Source: Calonectria ilicicola
Lineage: Eukaryota > Ascomycota > Sordariomycetes > Hypocreales > Nectriaceae
Length of the DNA: 64,000 nucleotides
Reading direction: 5' to 3'
Assembly: GCA_020809705.1 (NCBI GenBank)
Contig: CP085828.1
Location: forward strand, 6,758,001-6,822,000
Shown here: positions 43,055-55,093 of the stretch, piece after piece
Numbering within the stretch: the first letter of the stretch is position 1
Layout: the number at the start of each line of letters is the position of its first letter
Made by a program: the position numbers and the translations under genes
Notes under the pieces: generated by a model
The model's database searches: none
What the model was told of the DNA's origin: nothing
What the model saw: the letters and a program-made list of their open reading frames with translations, nothing else

Positions 43055-46000
43055 TTCATGGGGCGCACCTTCCAATCGCAGGGAATGCACCTCCAGGCAA
43101 CATGTCGCTACTTCCTGCTGGACCACCATCATCTCCCTTTGTGCACGTATTGCTCAGTCCCGTTCCATCTATCCCTGCAGATGACCCAGCCCAGGCCCTC
43201 ACTTGTCACCCTCACTCAGCCCGAATGAATAAAAATGGATTCTTGCGCTTCAACATGACACCAAAGACAAAGACACTCCGCCGGCCGGGGCTTACCCCCC
43301 CAAGCCCCGTCCTAGCCATGCCCTGATTGGCCCACCCGCCGGTGGGTTGGTTGGACCGACCGACCTGATGAATTAATTGATTCTCACGCACCCCATTCAC
43401 TCATTCAGTGATACTTTCGAGGCTGCCGATGGTGGTTGAATGATACCTGATGCTCCCAGGCCAGGGCCCTTTGCCTCCTTTGAAAAAAGTGGCCCTGACC
43501 AAGGACGCACCAATGCACAATGCACCACCTCTGTCGTATCGAATCCTGGCGTCCCTGGTTTGGTTCGGTTCGGTTTGCTTTGCTTTGTTTTCTGCTCTGC
43601 TTTGGCTTTGCCATGTCCGGTGGTCGCCTGCAGCCGACGAGCAATGAACCAGTGACTCCTCGTCCGACAAGCAGCGGCGACGGCATGGTTTACGAGGCGG
43701 CGACGGCACGGGATGCTCAATACCACCGAACCCCATCAATGTATCATGGGGCTCCCTGACGTATTAGATTTTCCTCCCACATGGCACGCCACGCCAGCCA
43801 AGACCGACGACTACTGGACTGATGATGCCCATTTTTCCTCCTTGTCCGTCGCTGCCCCTCTAACCCGGCAGCACGATGCTCAACCCCAACGAGACAGTCA
43901 TTTCCTTGGTGCCGCTCCTGTGCCAGTCCGGAAACGAGAAGCCAGAATTGGAAGGGGAATCGCCATGGATTACGTCTCCAAGGTAACTCGCATCGTTATA
44001 CGGATTCTGTCCATCTAGCTGCAATGGGATATACATTCCCTATTCAATCATAGACATTGATGCCGGGGTATGGATGGTGTGGATTTGCCTTCAAACAGTA
44101 GGTGCAATGCAGCGTGCACCACACGACACAGCACCGACCCAGGCGACCTGGCATGTGCAAGCCCTGCCAGGTCCAGTGTCGTTAGCCTTTGTTGCAGAGA
44201 AACATCGCCCTTCCAAGTATTGAGCACACCGTGCAAGCTCCTCCAGCAATCAAATGCTCGCTGCCGCGAAATGTCTTTCCCCAGCTGCCTTGCAGTACCA
44301 TGTCGGTTCTCGGGACCTTGTTCCTCGTACCTCTAGACAGGATTCACTTTTGCCCTCTAGTTTTGAATGTATCATATCATGCATCCGTGCAAGCACCTGA
44401 CCCCAGGCTGGAGCCGGAATGCAGAAGCCGTGTCCCAACAGCAGCAAGCCTCTCTTCTTGCGCCCGCCTGGCGATCTCCTTCTGTGGTCGCCAGGTCTCG
44501 GCGGGACTAGGTCTAGCAAGGGTGGGCACCGAGCAAGAGAGGTGGGTGCTTTGCCGCTGGAGAGGGAGGGATGTGCGGGCTGCGGGTTGCTTCTTCCCAA
44601 AGACAGCCAGAGACCATGTGTCGATTACCAGCACACAATCTAGCGGACTGACGAGCCTGGCTGACGCCGGCGGACACCTTATGGACTAGGACTGGCAGTT
44701 TGCGACTGGCTGGGTCTGGGCTTGATTTTTTGGATCACCGCCCGGGCAGCGTCATGGCGGCATGTACGAGGAAAGCTGCAGGGGGGTTCCAGGCTGATGA
44801 AGGAGCTGGACGGTGGCTTTGATTGACGGTGGTTGAGCGGAGACGCCAGCCCGCATTCTCGTGGCAGTCACAGCAGCACAATACGGTGACTTTTTTTCTT
44901 CTTGTTTCCCTTGCAAGGGAGAGGGGGCGTCGGCACCCGCAACACGCATTCAGCAGGGTGCGAGGGGCCTCTAAGCCAAACCAGTCATTCGCTCTCGTTG
45001 TTGTCAGATTTGCACCTAACGCAACCAGCATGCGCTTGACCTCACCGTATGAAAAACACGACGGTGCTACCTTTGCTATTTTGACATTCCTAATTTGAAA
45101 GGGGGGCCACGTACGTGGCTCCAGATTAGCAAGATTCTACAAGAGGTGTTTATTAAGACAGTATTCGTATACCGCAAACGCCAATAGATGATGACCCGAA
45201 CGAGCGAGGTCCGTATTTTTCTCACAAGCGGCAGCCGGATTCCTTGTCGAGCGTAGCCAAGTAAACCAAGCCAAGGGTGTTCATCCCAGTTGCCTGTGCA
45301 GTTGTGGGGGGATCAGGACCAGGGCATTGGATCGAGAAGAAAAAAAGCCTTTGCCTTTGGTCGCTCACTGAGTCCTTGGGCGGTACGGTACCCTGTCCGG
45401 GAATAGCTCCGTTCCAGCATCAACTAGTGACCAGAGTCCACCCCAGGAAAGCAAAGCACAATAATACATGTCAAGAAGCGGGCATCTCACAATCACGAAT
45501 GCAATAGGTATTTCTTGGCACAGACCAGGATTCAGTAGGGCGGCCCCCAAGTCCGCAAATAAATGATGAGGTGGAAATGGGAAAAGGGATGAGCCAACGG
45601 CGGCGGCGGCGACAGATACGATGGCGGCTGTTTCTCAGAGACGCCATCGACATCGGGACCTACGGACTGTCCGTTTAGCTTTGTGCAGTTTTGCTCTGGT
45701 AGGGTAGCTTCAAGTGCAGCAGCCCACGTTCCTGAAGAGGCATAAGCGAGGAATCAAAGTGGGGCGACTGGTCGTGGTCGTGGAGCTCTTGGCCAATGTG
45801 CTAGAGTCGAGCCAGAGTTAATCAAGCCAGGTACCTATCGCAGGTGCAGGTATGTACCAGCACACCCTTGGCCACACTGTGGGATGGGATGAGATGGGGA
45901 AATGTCGTAGGACTCAACTCAGGGACCGACGGGACTTGAAAAAAAAAAAATGACGAGTGGTCGTCAGACGAGCGATGCAGGGGTGTGGTCTCAAAATTTC

Positions 46001-47243
46001 AAGTCCAAAGGATTTGCAATGAAGCACCTAATGGCGTCGCCGCAGATGACCAAATGAGAGTTTTGTTTTGTTTTGTTTTCATGTTTCCACAGACGGCGCT
46101 CGGCTGCAACAACGAGGGCAGTACTGTGCAATGCCAGCAGAACACATAAGTCTCTATTCCCAGATGTCCGTTAACGACTCGCCAGTGGGCTGGACACTGG
46201 ACATCGATCCATCCATTCAGTGCGCAGTATGAGGGAGGTGTGGGGTTGAAGAGGCGCCCGACTTGGTGATTGCTGGTGGTACGTATCTTTTGTGCGTCTG
46301 TAGCACCCCAAGAACACAGGGGCGCCTCCAAGGCTGGTCCAGGGAGAGGGGCTTTGATGGAGGCGCTTGAACCGCCCCCCGCGAAGCCCTGGAGGCGCCC
46401 GTGTAAAAAGTGTGAGGACGCCTTGAATGGCTCAAGGGACTGCACTAGGGAGTATGAGAATGACGAGCCTTGAAAGCAGCGAGCCAAGGACCAAGGGAAA
46501 AAAAAAGTGGATCTGGCTGGGGGTGTGCGGAATTAGAGTCATCCATCGCAGAGGGGGGCGTGCGCCTCGCAAACTTGTGCCGACTTCTCTCTTCTCGTCT
46601 CTTGCTGCTGCGGTGTCAGCTGGAGGACGCCACGACGGGCCCTGGCCCCAGCGGAGGGAGAAGGGTTCCAGTGGAGGGTTCCAGCGGGTGGGCGGCAGAC
46701 TGGCGACTTGGGAGCTGGGAGTTGGGGCCTGGTGGGCTGGGGACGGGGGTGTGATTTCCTCCGTAGGGGTTTAGGGGGTCTTGGGGGTTCAGGTTTCCAA
46801 TTAGCAGCAGGGACAGTGGAGGGCAAGTACATGAGTGAGCGACACGGGCGACCTGGGCGGACTACCTGAGCCACCGGGGGCGGTACACACGACCCGCCCG
46901 TACACGGGCCACAAGCCAAGGGTCGACGGGTACCCGGCTAGCGCCCTTGTGTACCTCTAGGCTGGCTCCCCGGTAGCCATGGACGCCCTGGAGCCAGGCA
47001 GGTAGGTAACTTAGTGATGGGGGCCGGCCCCGATGGGTTGGCCGCCGCGGCGGGTGTGTGCAATGTCTGAGAATGGAAGCGACGCTCCGCCAACGGCATG
47101 AGAGTCTCCAGAACGACCATCGAGCTACGCCTACGCCTACGCCGACGTCTACGCACGCAACCACCAAGCATGGGCATGGACTGACTTGACTTGGGGCTAC
47201 GATTCTTTTTTCTCTTAATCGTCTCCTCCTCCTTTTATTCTTC

Positions 47244-47273
47244 ATGTCCCGACATCCCACCTCCCCCAATTGA
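47244..47273 (+). promoter_or_regulatory. uORF 1 of the cyclin gene (9 codons)
   Basis: An ATG at 47244 opens nine codons (MSRHPTSPN) and a TGA. It lies in the pyrimidine-rich presumed leader 480 bp before the main start. Whether it is in the mRNA depends on an unmapped transcription start. Confidence 0.5.
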
Positions 47274-47471
47274 CGTTCCTCTCAACCCACGCCGTGAATC
47301 GCTGCCGAGTCACCTCACCCCCAGCTATACGCCGTCTCCAAGTCACCCTCCCACGATCGACGACCATCCACCCAACCACGGTTCGCTGCGAAAATCGACA
47401 TCTCCGGTCCCCCTCGTCGATAACTGCCCGCCCGTCCTCCTCCTGCTTCTGCTCGGCCTTTCTCCTCAGTC

Positions 47472-47501
47472 ATGGCCCTGCCTTGTTCTCAGATTCTGTG
47501 A
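47472..47501 (+). promoter_or_regulatory. uORF 2 of the cyclin gene (9 codons)
   Basis: An ATG at 47472 opens nine codons (MALPCSQIL) and a TGA. It has the same length as uORF 1. I saw no other ATG between uORF 1 and the main start at 47730. Confidence 0.5.
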
Positions 47502-47729
47502 ACAAACACCAGCTGCATTGTTGCCAACAGCGCCCGCCTAACAACCAGTGGCTTATAGCAACAATAGGGAGGCACTCCACTTACACCAACGCAACAAACT
47601 CACCAAGGTGTCTTGCTCACCCTGACCTCACCTTTATAAACTCGCAATTCACTCCGCTCTTGCCTTCCCACCTCACCAGCAAGTTTAGCTTGCTCGCTTC
47701 ACGGCCCGCCGCCCAAAACATTCCCCCTC

Positions 47730-49997
47730 ATGTCGTTTGGCATCCCACCCTCGACCTCGCTCTTCCTTCCCTCTCCCGTTCACGGTTCCGGCCATAGGAG
47801 AGCACTTCTACCTCCTCGAGGTATCGAGCTGCCGAAGCTGCCCCCTCTCTCACACAACCTCGCATCTTTGGGGAGCGGGCTAAGGACCCCGCCGGTCGAC
47901 GATATGAGCACCGCCTTCCAACCCACGCTGGCTCCCTACGACAGCCATGCGATGCACAACTACCCGGCTTCGATGCCACAAGCGACCAGGGCAAAGGTTG
48001 CAGCCATCAACGACCCTCGAAACTCGCAATACTACCGCTATCCTTCTCAGCAACAACCTCAACAAACTCTCTCTCAGCCCCAGCAGCAGCCTCAGCAGCA
48101 GCAACCTCTCCAACAGCAACAAACGCTCCAGGTCCCTCCCGCTTCTCAGAACTCCTACAGTTCTGTTTCTACAGTGACGCAGCCCAGCTCTGTGTCCAGA
48201 CAGACGACCAGACCTTCCACTCCCACCTCAGGATCCATCGCGAGCGTGCAGAATGACGGGCCCACCTCGCGAAGAGGTTCCGAGACCTTGATTTACCACA
48301 GCCTGCAAATCCCCAAGTGTATTAGTCCCGCTGGTGGGAACCTCGCAGACTTTGCCGCACAGGTGAGCTTCTGCAACGCCACAACCAGAATCAAGCACCA
48401 ACTAATTTTTTTTTTCAGATGACATGCCTTTTCTGGTTCGAGTCTATCGAAGGATTAAATCAGGCCCTGTCAATTCGCTCCAAGCCCGCCAGCACTCTGG
48501 TTGCTCGATTGCCTCCTCTGGCTAAGCCCTACGATCAGTTCCGAAAATGGGTGTTGAATGTCTTGTCCACTACACAAGTAACTCAAAATGTCATCCTTCT
48601 CGCTCTACTCTTCATCTACAGGCTGAAAATGTCGACACCTCAGATCAAGGGTCGTGCCGGTAGTGAGTACCGTCTCCTGACGGTGGCTCTAATGCTTGGA
48701 AACAAGTGTAAGTCGTGGATTTGCCAGCCAAACACATCTTAGTTATTATATGACCTGGTACTAATTGGGTGCAGTTCTGGATGACAACACTTACACCAAC
48801 AAGACATGGGCCGAAGTGTCTTGTTTCGCAGTGCACGAAATTCATGTTATGGAGGTCGAGTTCTTGAGCAACATGCGATACAACCTTCTTGCCACCAAAG
48901 ATCAGTGGGAGGAGTGGTTGGACAAGCTGGCCTGCTTCCACGAGTACTATGAGCGAGCCGTCCGAATCCCAGCGTCACCCGTTCACGTTCCCTCGCCGAC
49001 CAGCAAGGCTTACCACTCTCCGATTCCGTCGCCTACAAGCACAATGCACCCTGCCGCAAATCTTCCCGTCACGCCCACTGTTGCCACCAACTTCTCTCCG
49101 AGCTCCAGCCACTCGCAAAACTGGAATGCCTACCAGGCTAACACAGTTTCTCCTTTGGCCACGAAGCCCACCATCCAGTTCCCCATTAATCGCAAGCGCA
49201 GCCCTGAGGAAGATGCTGTCGACCACCCGGCCAAGAGACCGGCCCCTCCCCGTGCTCCTCCCATCGTTGCCATTCCAATGGCTACATCTAGACCCAGCAA
49301 CAACTCCACAGAGGCCTCTAGATTGCCCGTTCCTCATCTCACGCTCGTTACCGAACAACCGCCACAACCCCAGCCCGTCCAAACTTCATTCACCAGTGGC
49401 AACGGGTACGCCCAGGCTCAGGCATCTCAGCCGATGGCTGCAGCTCCTCAAGGACACGTCTCCCTTCCTCCTCTGCAGCCTGGCGTTCGTGCAATGGCCA
49501 CGGTCTATCAGCCAACTCCCGCCACTTTGACTCAACAACCAACTATCCCGGCAGCTGCAGCTGTGACCATGGCGCCGGCTGCCTACACCACTCACGCCCC
49601 CATCAATTTCAACACTCCTGGCAAACATCACAGCCCTGGAACCCTCGCCCAATACACATCATCGCCCATGCCTGACCACTTTAGCCAGGCATCTGCTGTG
49701 CCCACTCCCCTTGTTCACACACCCATCTCCAACTCTCCGAGTGTCTACCTCCAGCAGCGACCCAGCCCATACAAGCCGGTTCGTCACGTCAACACACTGC
49801 TGTACCCGCCCCCGTCGGCATCATTGGACCAGTACCACCTCTCGGTCCCGGTTCCACCAACACAAATGCACTACCAGCCCCTTGGCCGACGGAACGACCT
49901 CCGCACGGGCATCGTCCCCGAGTTCCTCGTTTACAACCGGGGTCAGCACCAGCAACTTCCCGCACAAGGTCTCCCTCAGGGCCATTATCCGTCTTAG
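47730..49997 (+). CDS. clg1: Clg1/Pho80-type cyclin
   Basis: Exons are 47730-48362, 48419-48707 and 48775-49997 (about 714 aa); the second intron carries TACTAAT. The N-terminal 200 residues contain an RTPP motif followed by a Gln-rich tract (about residues 103-137), then Ser/Thr-rich sequence. The cyclin box spans about 235-375, with FIYRLKM, GSEYRLLTVALMLGNKFLDD, WAEVS and VMEVEFL elements typical of the Pho80/Clg1/Mug80 group. The C-terminal 330 residues are Pro/Gln/Ser-rich and likely disordered, with a KRKRSPEE-type basic patch near 460. These cyclins activate Pho85-type CDKs in nutrient sensing and morphogenesis. An internal Met at 47905 is an alternative start. The gene is preceded by a 13-kb gene-free region. 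Confidence 0.85.
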
Positions 49998-51991
49998 GGG
50001 TGGCGGTTAGGTCTCGGGCACGGCTGACGATCATCTCGATGAACGGTTTATGGAGTCATGGAATCTCATCTTCTCGGAGTCTCCACATTGGAGACAATCT
50101 GATTGTGTTACTTTAATTTCCCACTTGTGTTTTCTTGTTAGATTTTTGCATCACATTGCATTGCATGGCATTCGGCGTTAGGCAGGAATAGGACTTGGCT
50201 TGGCCAGATTGCCAGGCTGGACTCGGCTGGGATAAGGATAGGGATGCCGAAAGAGCACTACGGATGCATTTGAATTGGAGTTTTTGTGTGTTTTTTTTTC
50301 TGCCTCTCGAATGATGCATAGGTCGGTTTTTTTTTTTTTTTTACAAACCGAGGACGGGAAAAGAGTGACACAGCACCCCGCAACGTGTCAGTGCGAGGGA
50401 TTCTGTAGCTGCCTGGGGAATGAGCAGCGAAAGGGCAATGGATCCAAATGGATTGCAACCACTGGAGATGGAGGTAGATAGACGCATGACCAGCAATGGC
50501 AGCGTGTAGATTCAAATCAATTGATTGATGTTGCCCCAAGGCGACATTCAGTGGCTGCATTTTACTGTTCCTTTTCCCCGTATTGAAGCATGACAATGAC
50601 GTATGTGTCGAAGGTGAATACTGAAGGTGTAGGAGCTATGGGTTGAACTTTGTGTCGTGTACCAGGGTTCCCCTGTCGAAGCTGAAGTATCATGACGAGA
50701 ACAGTTTATGATAGTGCCAATGTAGGGCCGATGATGTCAGGAGCGGTGTGTGAACAGACGGGAAAGGTGGAGAGTAAACAAGCGAGCGAAGGGGAATGGA
50801 GAGGGTGGTTATTACATGAGGGATGGATGTGTGTGTTTATTGTCAAGGGTAGATTAGGGTAGGTAACGGAGGACAAGTAGGGTAAGGTGAGGCATGTATC
50901 ATGTATGTACGTATATGACGTTAATCAGGGACACGTGCGGTTTAGGAATGGAGCAATTAGCCCCGAGTTACACTGAGGAGGGAAAAGGCGAGAAAGGTAC
51001 ACAAGGGAGAGAGAGGTTGTTGATGCGGCGAATGTTAATGGCGTAGGACGAGTCGTGATGGATGGCAACAGCGACAGAGCAGAGCAGAAACAAGTAAGCG
51101 AGCAAAGCGCGATTCGTTATTACAACGGCACTGCATGGGCTGAGCCATGACTTTAGCATTGGCACCAGCGGTAGCGACAGGGGTTTGGTGCCAAAGCAGT
51201 TCTAGCCCCGGCTCCAACAGTCCAACAACTCGTCGCAACTGGTGCGCTATACCCTTTTTCTCCCCTAGCAACGACACGGGACCCACGCTCAAAATAACCG
51301 GCCAATGGCGCGCCGCTCAGCTGCCCACTGCCACCGCCCCGACGACGGCCCAGCAACGACTTCCTGTTCTCTCCTCTTCCTACGCCCGACGCAACGCCTG
51401 AAGCGCGAGCAGAGACGGTCAGCGACGACATCCTTCAGCCGGGGACGCACATTGCGTTTGTACACTCGCTTTCTTATATTTTATCCCGGCCGACCCTCAC
51501 CCGTTTCCCGACCTCGTCAACCCTCCGCGCCCCCCCCGCGCGCCTCTCGTTTAGCCGCCGTTCCCACCCGGCAAAGAAAGGGGCCGTCTTGCGTTACCCT
51601 CCACGACTGACGATAACGACCCCAACGTTCCCGAGCCCGCCGTCTCGTGTCCGTGAAAACGTCAGCGTCTGGGCTTCTTTCTGTTCCCGTTCCCATCAAC
51701 GAGGGTCGATTTTTCGTTATCAGCATTTTTAAGTCTTTGGTGGAGGACATACCCCCTGTCCTCAGCCCTGTGACGGATCACCGGCGCGTTCTCGAGATCG
51801 ACTCACTCCCGCCGCACTTCACGACGTCGCTCGTTTGTTCGCTCGCTCCTGTCCGCAAAAAACCCCATCTACAGCAGCGACTGTTGGACGACATTGTAGT
51901 TGATCCAATTCGTATCAGCTCTACGACGATTCCGATAAACCCTTTTTAATCGCGACGACTCCAGGCCCACGACGGCCTCAATCTGCCCACC
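49998..51991. other. Intergenic between the cyclin and CHS7
   Basis: About 2 kb with no supported gene. It holds a T16 tract at 50327-50342 in the cyclin 3' region and pyrimidine-rich DNA from about 51330 that fits the CHS7 promoter and leader. Confidence 0.6.
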
Positions 51992-53054
51992 ATGTCTGGT
52001 TTCGGTGACTTTACCAACATTTGCGAAATCACGGCCCTGCCACTATGTGCGTCCATCGGCCCTGTCGTCTCCTCCAACGGCCGCGTTGGCATCGAGCCCG
52101 ATTGCTATGCCCGAAACATTGAGGTTGCCAACACAATCATCTTTGAGGGTGCCGCTTGCGCCATGCACATTGTCGCTTTGCTCATGACTGTTATTATGAT
52201 TCTGCACATCCGATCCAAGTTTACTGCCGTTGGCCGCAAGGAGATTCTCAGCTTTTTCTACCTGTACATGCTTCTCACCTGCGTATCCCTTGTCGTTGAT
52301 GCCGGTGTCGTCCCCCCTGGAAGTAATCCGTACCCGTACTTTGTCAGTGTACAGAATGGATTCAGCAGCGCCGTCATCACATGTCTCCTCATCAATGGTT
52401 TCGTCGGTTTCCAGTTGTATGAGGATGGAACGCCCATGTCTGTCTGGATGATGCGCATCTGCTCCGTCGTTGCCTTTGCTATAAGTTTCCTAGTCTCGCT
52501 CGCAACCTTCAAGAGCTGGGCTGGACTGGGCCCAACCAACACTGTCGGTCTCTTTGTCGTCCTCTACATTCTCAACGCTATCCAGCTGTTTGTCTACGTT
52601 GCCATGCAGATTCTCCTTGTTACACGAACTCTCCAGGACCGCTGGCCTCTCGGAGACATTGCCTTTGGCATCTTCTTCTTCGTTGCTGGTCAGGTCCTCA
52701 TGTATGCCTTTAGCAGTAAGATTTGCATTGCCATCAGCCATTACTTTGACGGTCTGTTCCTCGCCACCATCTGCAACCTTTTGGGTGTCATGATGGTTTA
52801 CAAGGTAGGTTTATCAATCACTGGATTTATCAAGCGAACCACAAAAGCTAACAATGAGACAGTACTGGGACTCCATCACCAAGGAAGATCTCGAATTCTC
52901 TGTTGGAACGAAAATGAACAACTGGGAGGTAAAGGAGCTGCTTCCCGAGGACGAGCGACGTGCTACCGTCTTTTCCGACGACCCTTACGGCCAATCCAGC
53001 TCCTACGATCTCCCCTACTCCCCTAGTAACCAGCGATTTTCGACCAAGTACTAG
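51992..53054 (+). CDS. chs7: Chs7-like chitin synthase export chaperone
   Basis: Exons are 51992-52804 and 52863-53054 (334 aa), separated by a 58-bp intron with a GCTAAC branch. The N-terminus is of the F-x-x-I-C-x-x-A-L-P-L-C type, followed by [19 protein letters not shown], both hallmarks of Chs7. About seven hydrophobic segments follow, and the tail is cytosolic and Asp/Ser/Tyr-rich. Chs7 is an ER membrane protein needed for folding and ER exit of chitin synthase (Chs3 type), and hence for cell-wall chitin. Length and motif order match the family, so confidence is high. Confidence 0.95.
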
Positions 53055-54057
53055 AGCGATCGACTATGGACTGGGGGGATACTTGACATTTTTACGCCTT
53101 TGATGAGTCGGATTGCTTTTATTTTCTTTTTCTATTTCAGTTCTTCTATTGAACGTCCGGCCTCATTCATCTTAGGATGTTGGGCGGAGGGAGTATGTGC
53201 ACAACGCACCGAACATATTATATTTTCCCGGGATTGACATTGCGTGGCGTTTCAAAGGATTATACCGAGGCCAGGGAACCGGTGGCAACTTGAAGCAGGC
53301 ACTCGAGGGACGGGGCTGCTCAAGACCCCGGATATATCAAATCAAGAGGGGAAAGAAGGCAAGGAGGGAAATATCATTGCAGCGATTGAGGTATGGTCTG
53401 TATGGTTTGGTAATACTCTGTGGGGTGTATTAATAGTGGAGGCGGGGGTGCGTGCTGGGTGGTGGGAGAAAGGCAGCGGTAGCACGGGCATATATATATA
53501 AAGAGTATGTTGGCATATACGTATACCTTCAAGGAGTAGCATAGTTTTGGTTTGGTTGCAGAGCACAGAATTGAAGCAAAGTTTCGAACCAGTGGTAGTT
53601 TCCATACCAGTGAGGCCCGGAATGGACGAGTTATAGTGGTCGGATGTGGGCGCGTGATGGGCCCGATGCAGCTAGAAGACGACCATTATCGAGGCACATG
53701 CAATAGTATAACCTAATCACGCAGACAGGGCGCGAAAGACGTCGTTCTCATTTGAGCGGCGGACTCCGGTGGTGCGGTATACCTCGGTCGGGGCCAGGTC
53801 GGCGACCCTGGCGCGAGTATTTTATTTTTTTGCTCATAATCAAACAGTTATGTTGGTTTGCTAGGCCAAAGGCTGACGGGCACTCGCGAACAAGATTAGG
53901 AATGGAAATGCATACTAAGTTGGGCCAAGTATACGAGAGCCCCAGCAGGGTTGTGGCCTGAACCCGGCCAAGACTGTATCTGAAAAGCACACAAGCCAGA
54001 GAGAGAGAAAAAAAAAAAAATTATCCCACTTTTTTGTCGGACCTAGATGGATTTGAT

Positions 54058-54116
54058 GGGGGATGGATGGGGATGGGGATGGGGAGGGGAGGGGGGGGGG
54101 GGTTGGAAGGGGGGGC
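54058..54116 (+). repeat. G-rich tract with repeated GGGGAT units
   Basis: Successive G4 runs separated by one or two bases are followed by a run of about 14 G and a further G7 run. The spacing meets the usual pattern for a G-quadruplex on the plus strand. Confidence 0.8.
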
Positions 54117-54358
54117 GTGAGCAGGTTTAGCTAAGCGGCCGTAGCTACATCCTAGCTGGATGCATAGTCGTTTCCCTGCATGGGCAAATCGGCCGCCCAG
54201 CAAGATAGGCCGATCTAATCCGTTACCGATGCCCGGTTTCCACTTTATTCTCACTTTACTAGTTCTTTCTGTCTTCTTCGCCCCCTTCTTCCTTTCCGAC
54301 GTCAGTGTGCTGCTAGACGACTAAACGACTATCCTGTTACAGTCTGCATGCTAGCGAC

Positions 54359-54379
54359 TTTTTTTTTTTTTTTTTTTTT
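54359..54379 (+). repeat. T21 homopolymer
   Basis: 21 consecutive T. Confidence 0.9.
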
Positions 54380-54781
54380 GCTCCTTGGGGCCCCCTCTTC
54401 AGAGTGGGGTCGCCACATAATGGGGACCAGGGGGTGGTTTCGCTGGGATCTTTTAGTACATACATTGGAACAGGGCAGCAGTGCATCTACGGGCGCAAGT
54501 AATGCAATGCCAATTAGGCAATGGTATTGCTTTGGGATTACACTACATGATTGATTATGATTACGGTTTGATAATTTTTTTTGTTGAGATCCCTGCTGCT
54601 GCTGCTTCTGCTGCTACAGTACCAAGCCCTGCAAGCACAGGCAATAGCTGGTTGTATCTGTGGCATTCCGCGCCGCATTTCCGCAACCAGTGTGCTGAAC
54701 CTGACTGGCCCACAGCAGGGAACAATGGAAAACCGAGTCCGAAGCGAACGAACAGGATGCGATGGGGGCGTGCGTGAGTGC

Positions 54782-54785
<4 letters not shown>

Positions 54786-54825
<40 letters not shown>
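54786..54825. repeat. (GT)20 microsatellite
   Basis: 40 bp of perfect GT dinucleotide repeat. Confidence 0.95.
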
Positions 54826-54826
<1 letters not shown>

Positions 54827-55068
54827 GGTGGCAGACGAGGGGGGGCCGCCTGGGAGGACGGACGCTGGTTGAGGCGTAGTGAAATCTGAGCTGTCGATCC
54901 TGGGCTGGGGTGAGGTGATTTATTTTATTTATTCCCAGCATCATTACCCAAGGGCCCATGTGGTCCGGAAGCTTACCGAGTTTGGTTATACTTTCGATGG
55001 ACGACGAGGCAAGGTCTGTTGCGGCTGATGGAAGCAAGCAAAAGGTAAAAAAAAGAATGCGCAGACAA

Positions 55069-55093
55069 GAAAAAGAAAAAGAAAAAGAAAAAG
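55069..55093. repeat. (GAAAAA)4 tandem repeat
   Basis: Four perfect hexamer units plus one base. Confidence 0.9.

Larger units (their letters stand above)
34553..47729. other. 13-kb gene desert upstream of the cyclin gene
   Basis: No open frame here has domain-like content or splice-supported extension. Frames on both strands overlap, start from non-ATG codons or are built from low-complexity repeats. GC is moderate to high, so the stretch does not look like an AT-rich RIP-degraded transposon. Local features are GCAA and AGGC tandem repeats, CA-type runs, poly-T tracts and many short direct repeats. The rightmost 550 bp are pyrimidine-rich and look like the promoter and leader of the cyclin gene. 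Distal regulatory DNA or long non-coding RNA genes are possible; a multi-exon gene with very short exons cannot be excluded. Confidence 0.5.

Noticed and set aside
42587..43132. 181-codon minus-strand open frame
   Set aside because: It includes the AGGC hexamer repeat translated as a PKPKPTPVPV-like run and shows no conserved motif.
53580..53600. Possible tRNA B-box on the minus strand
   Set aside because: GGTTCGAAA is present, but the flanking bases do not pair as a T-stem and no A-box or acceptor stem is found.
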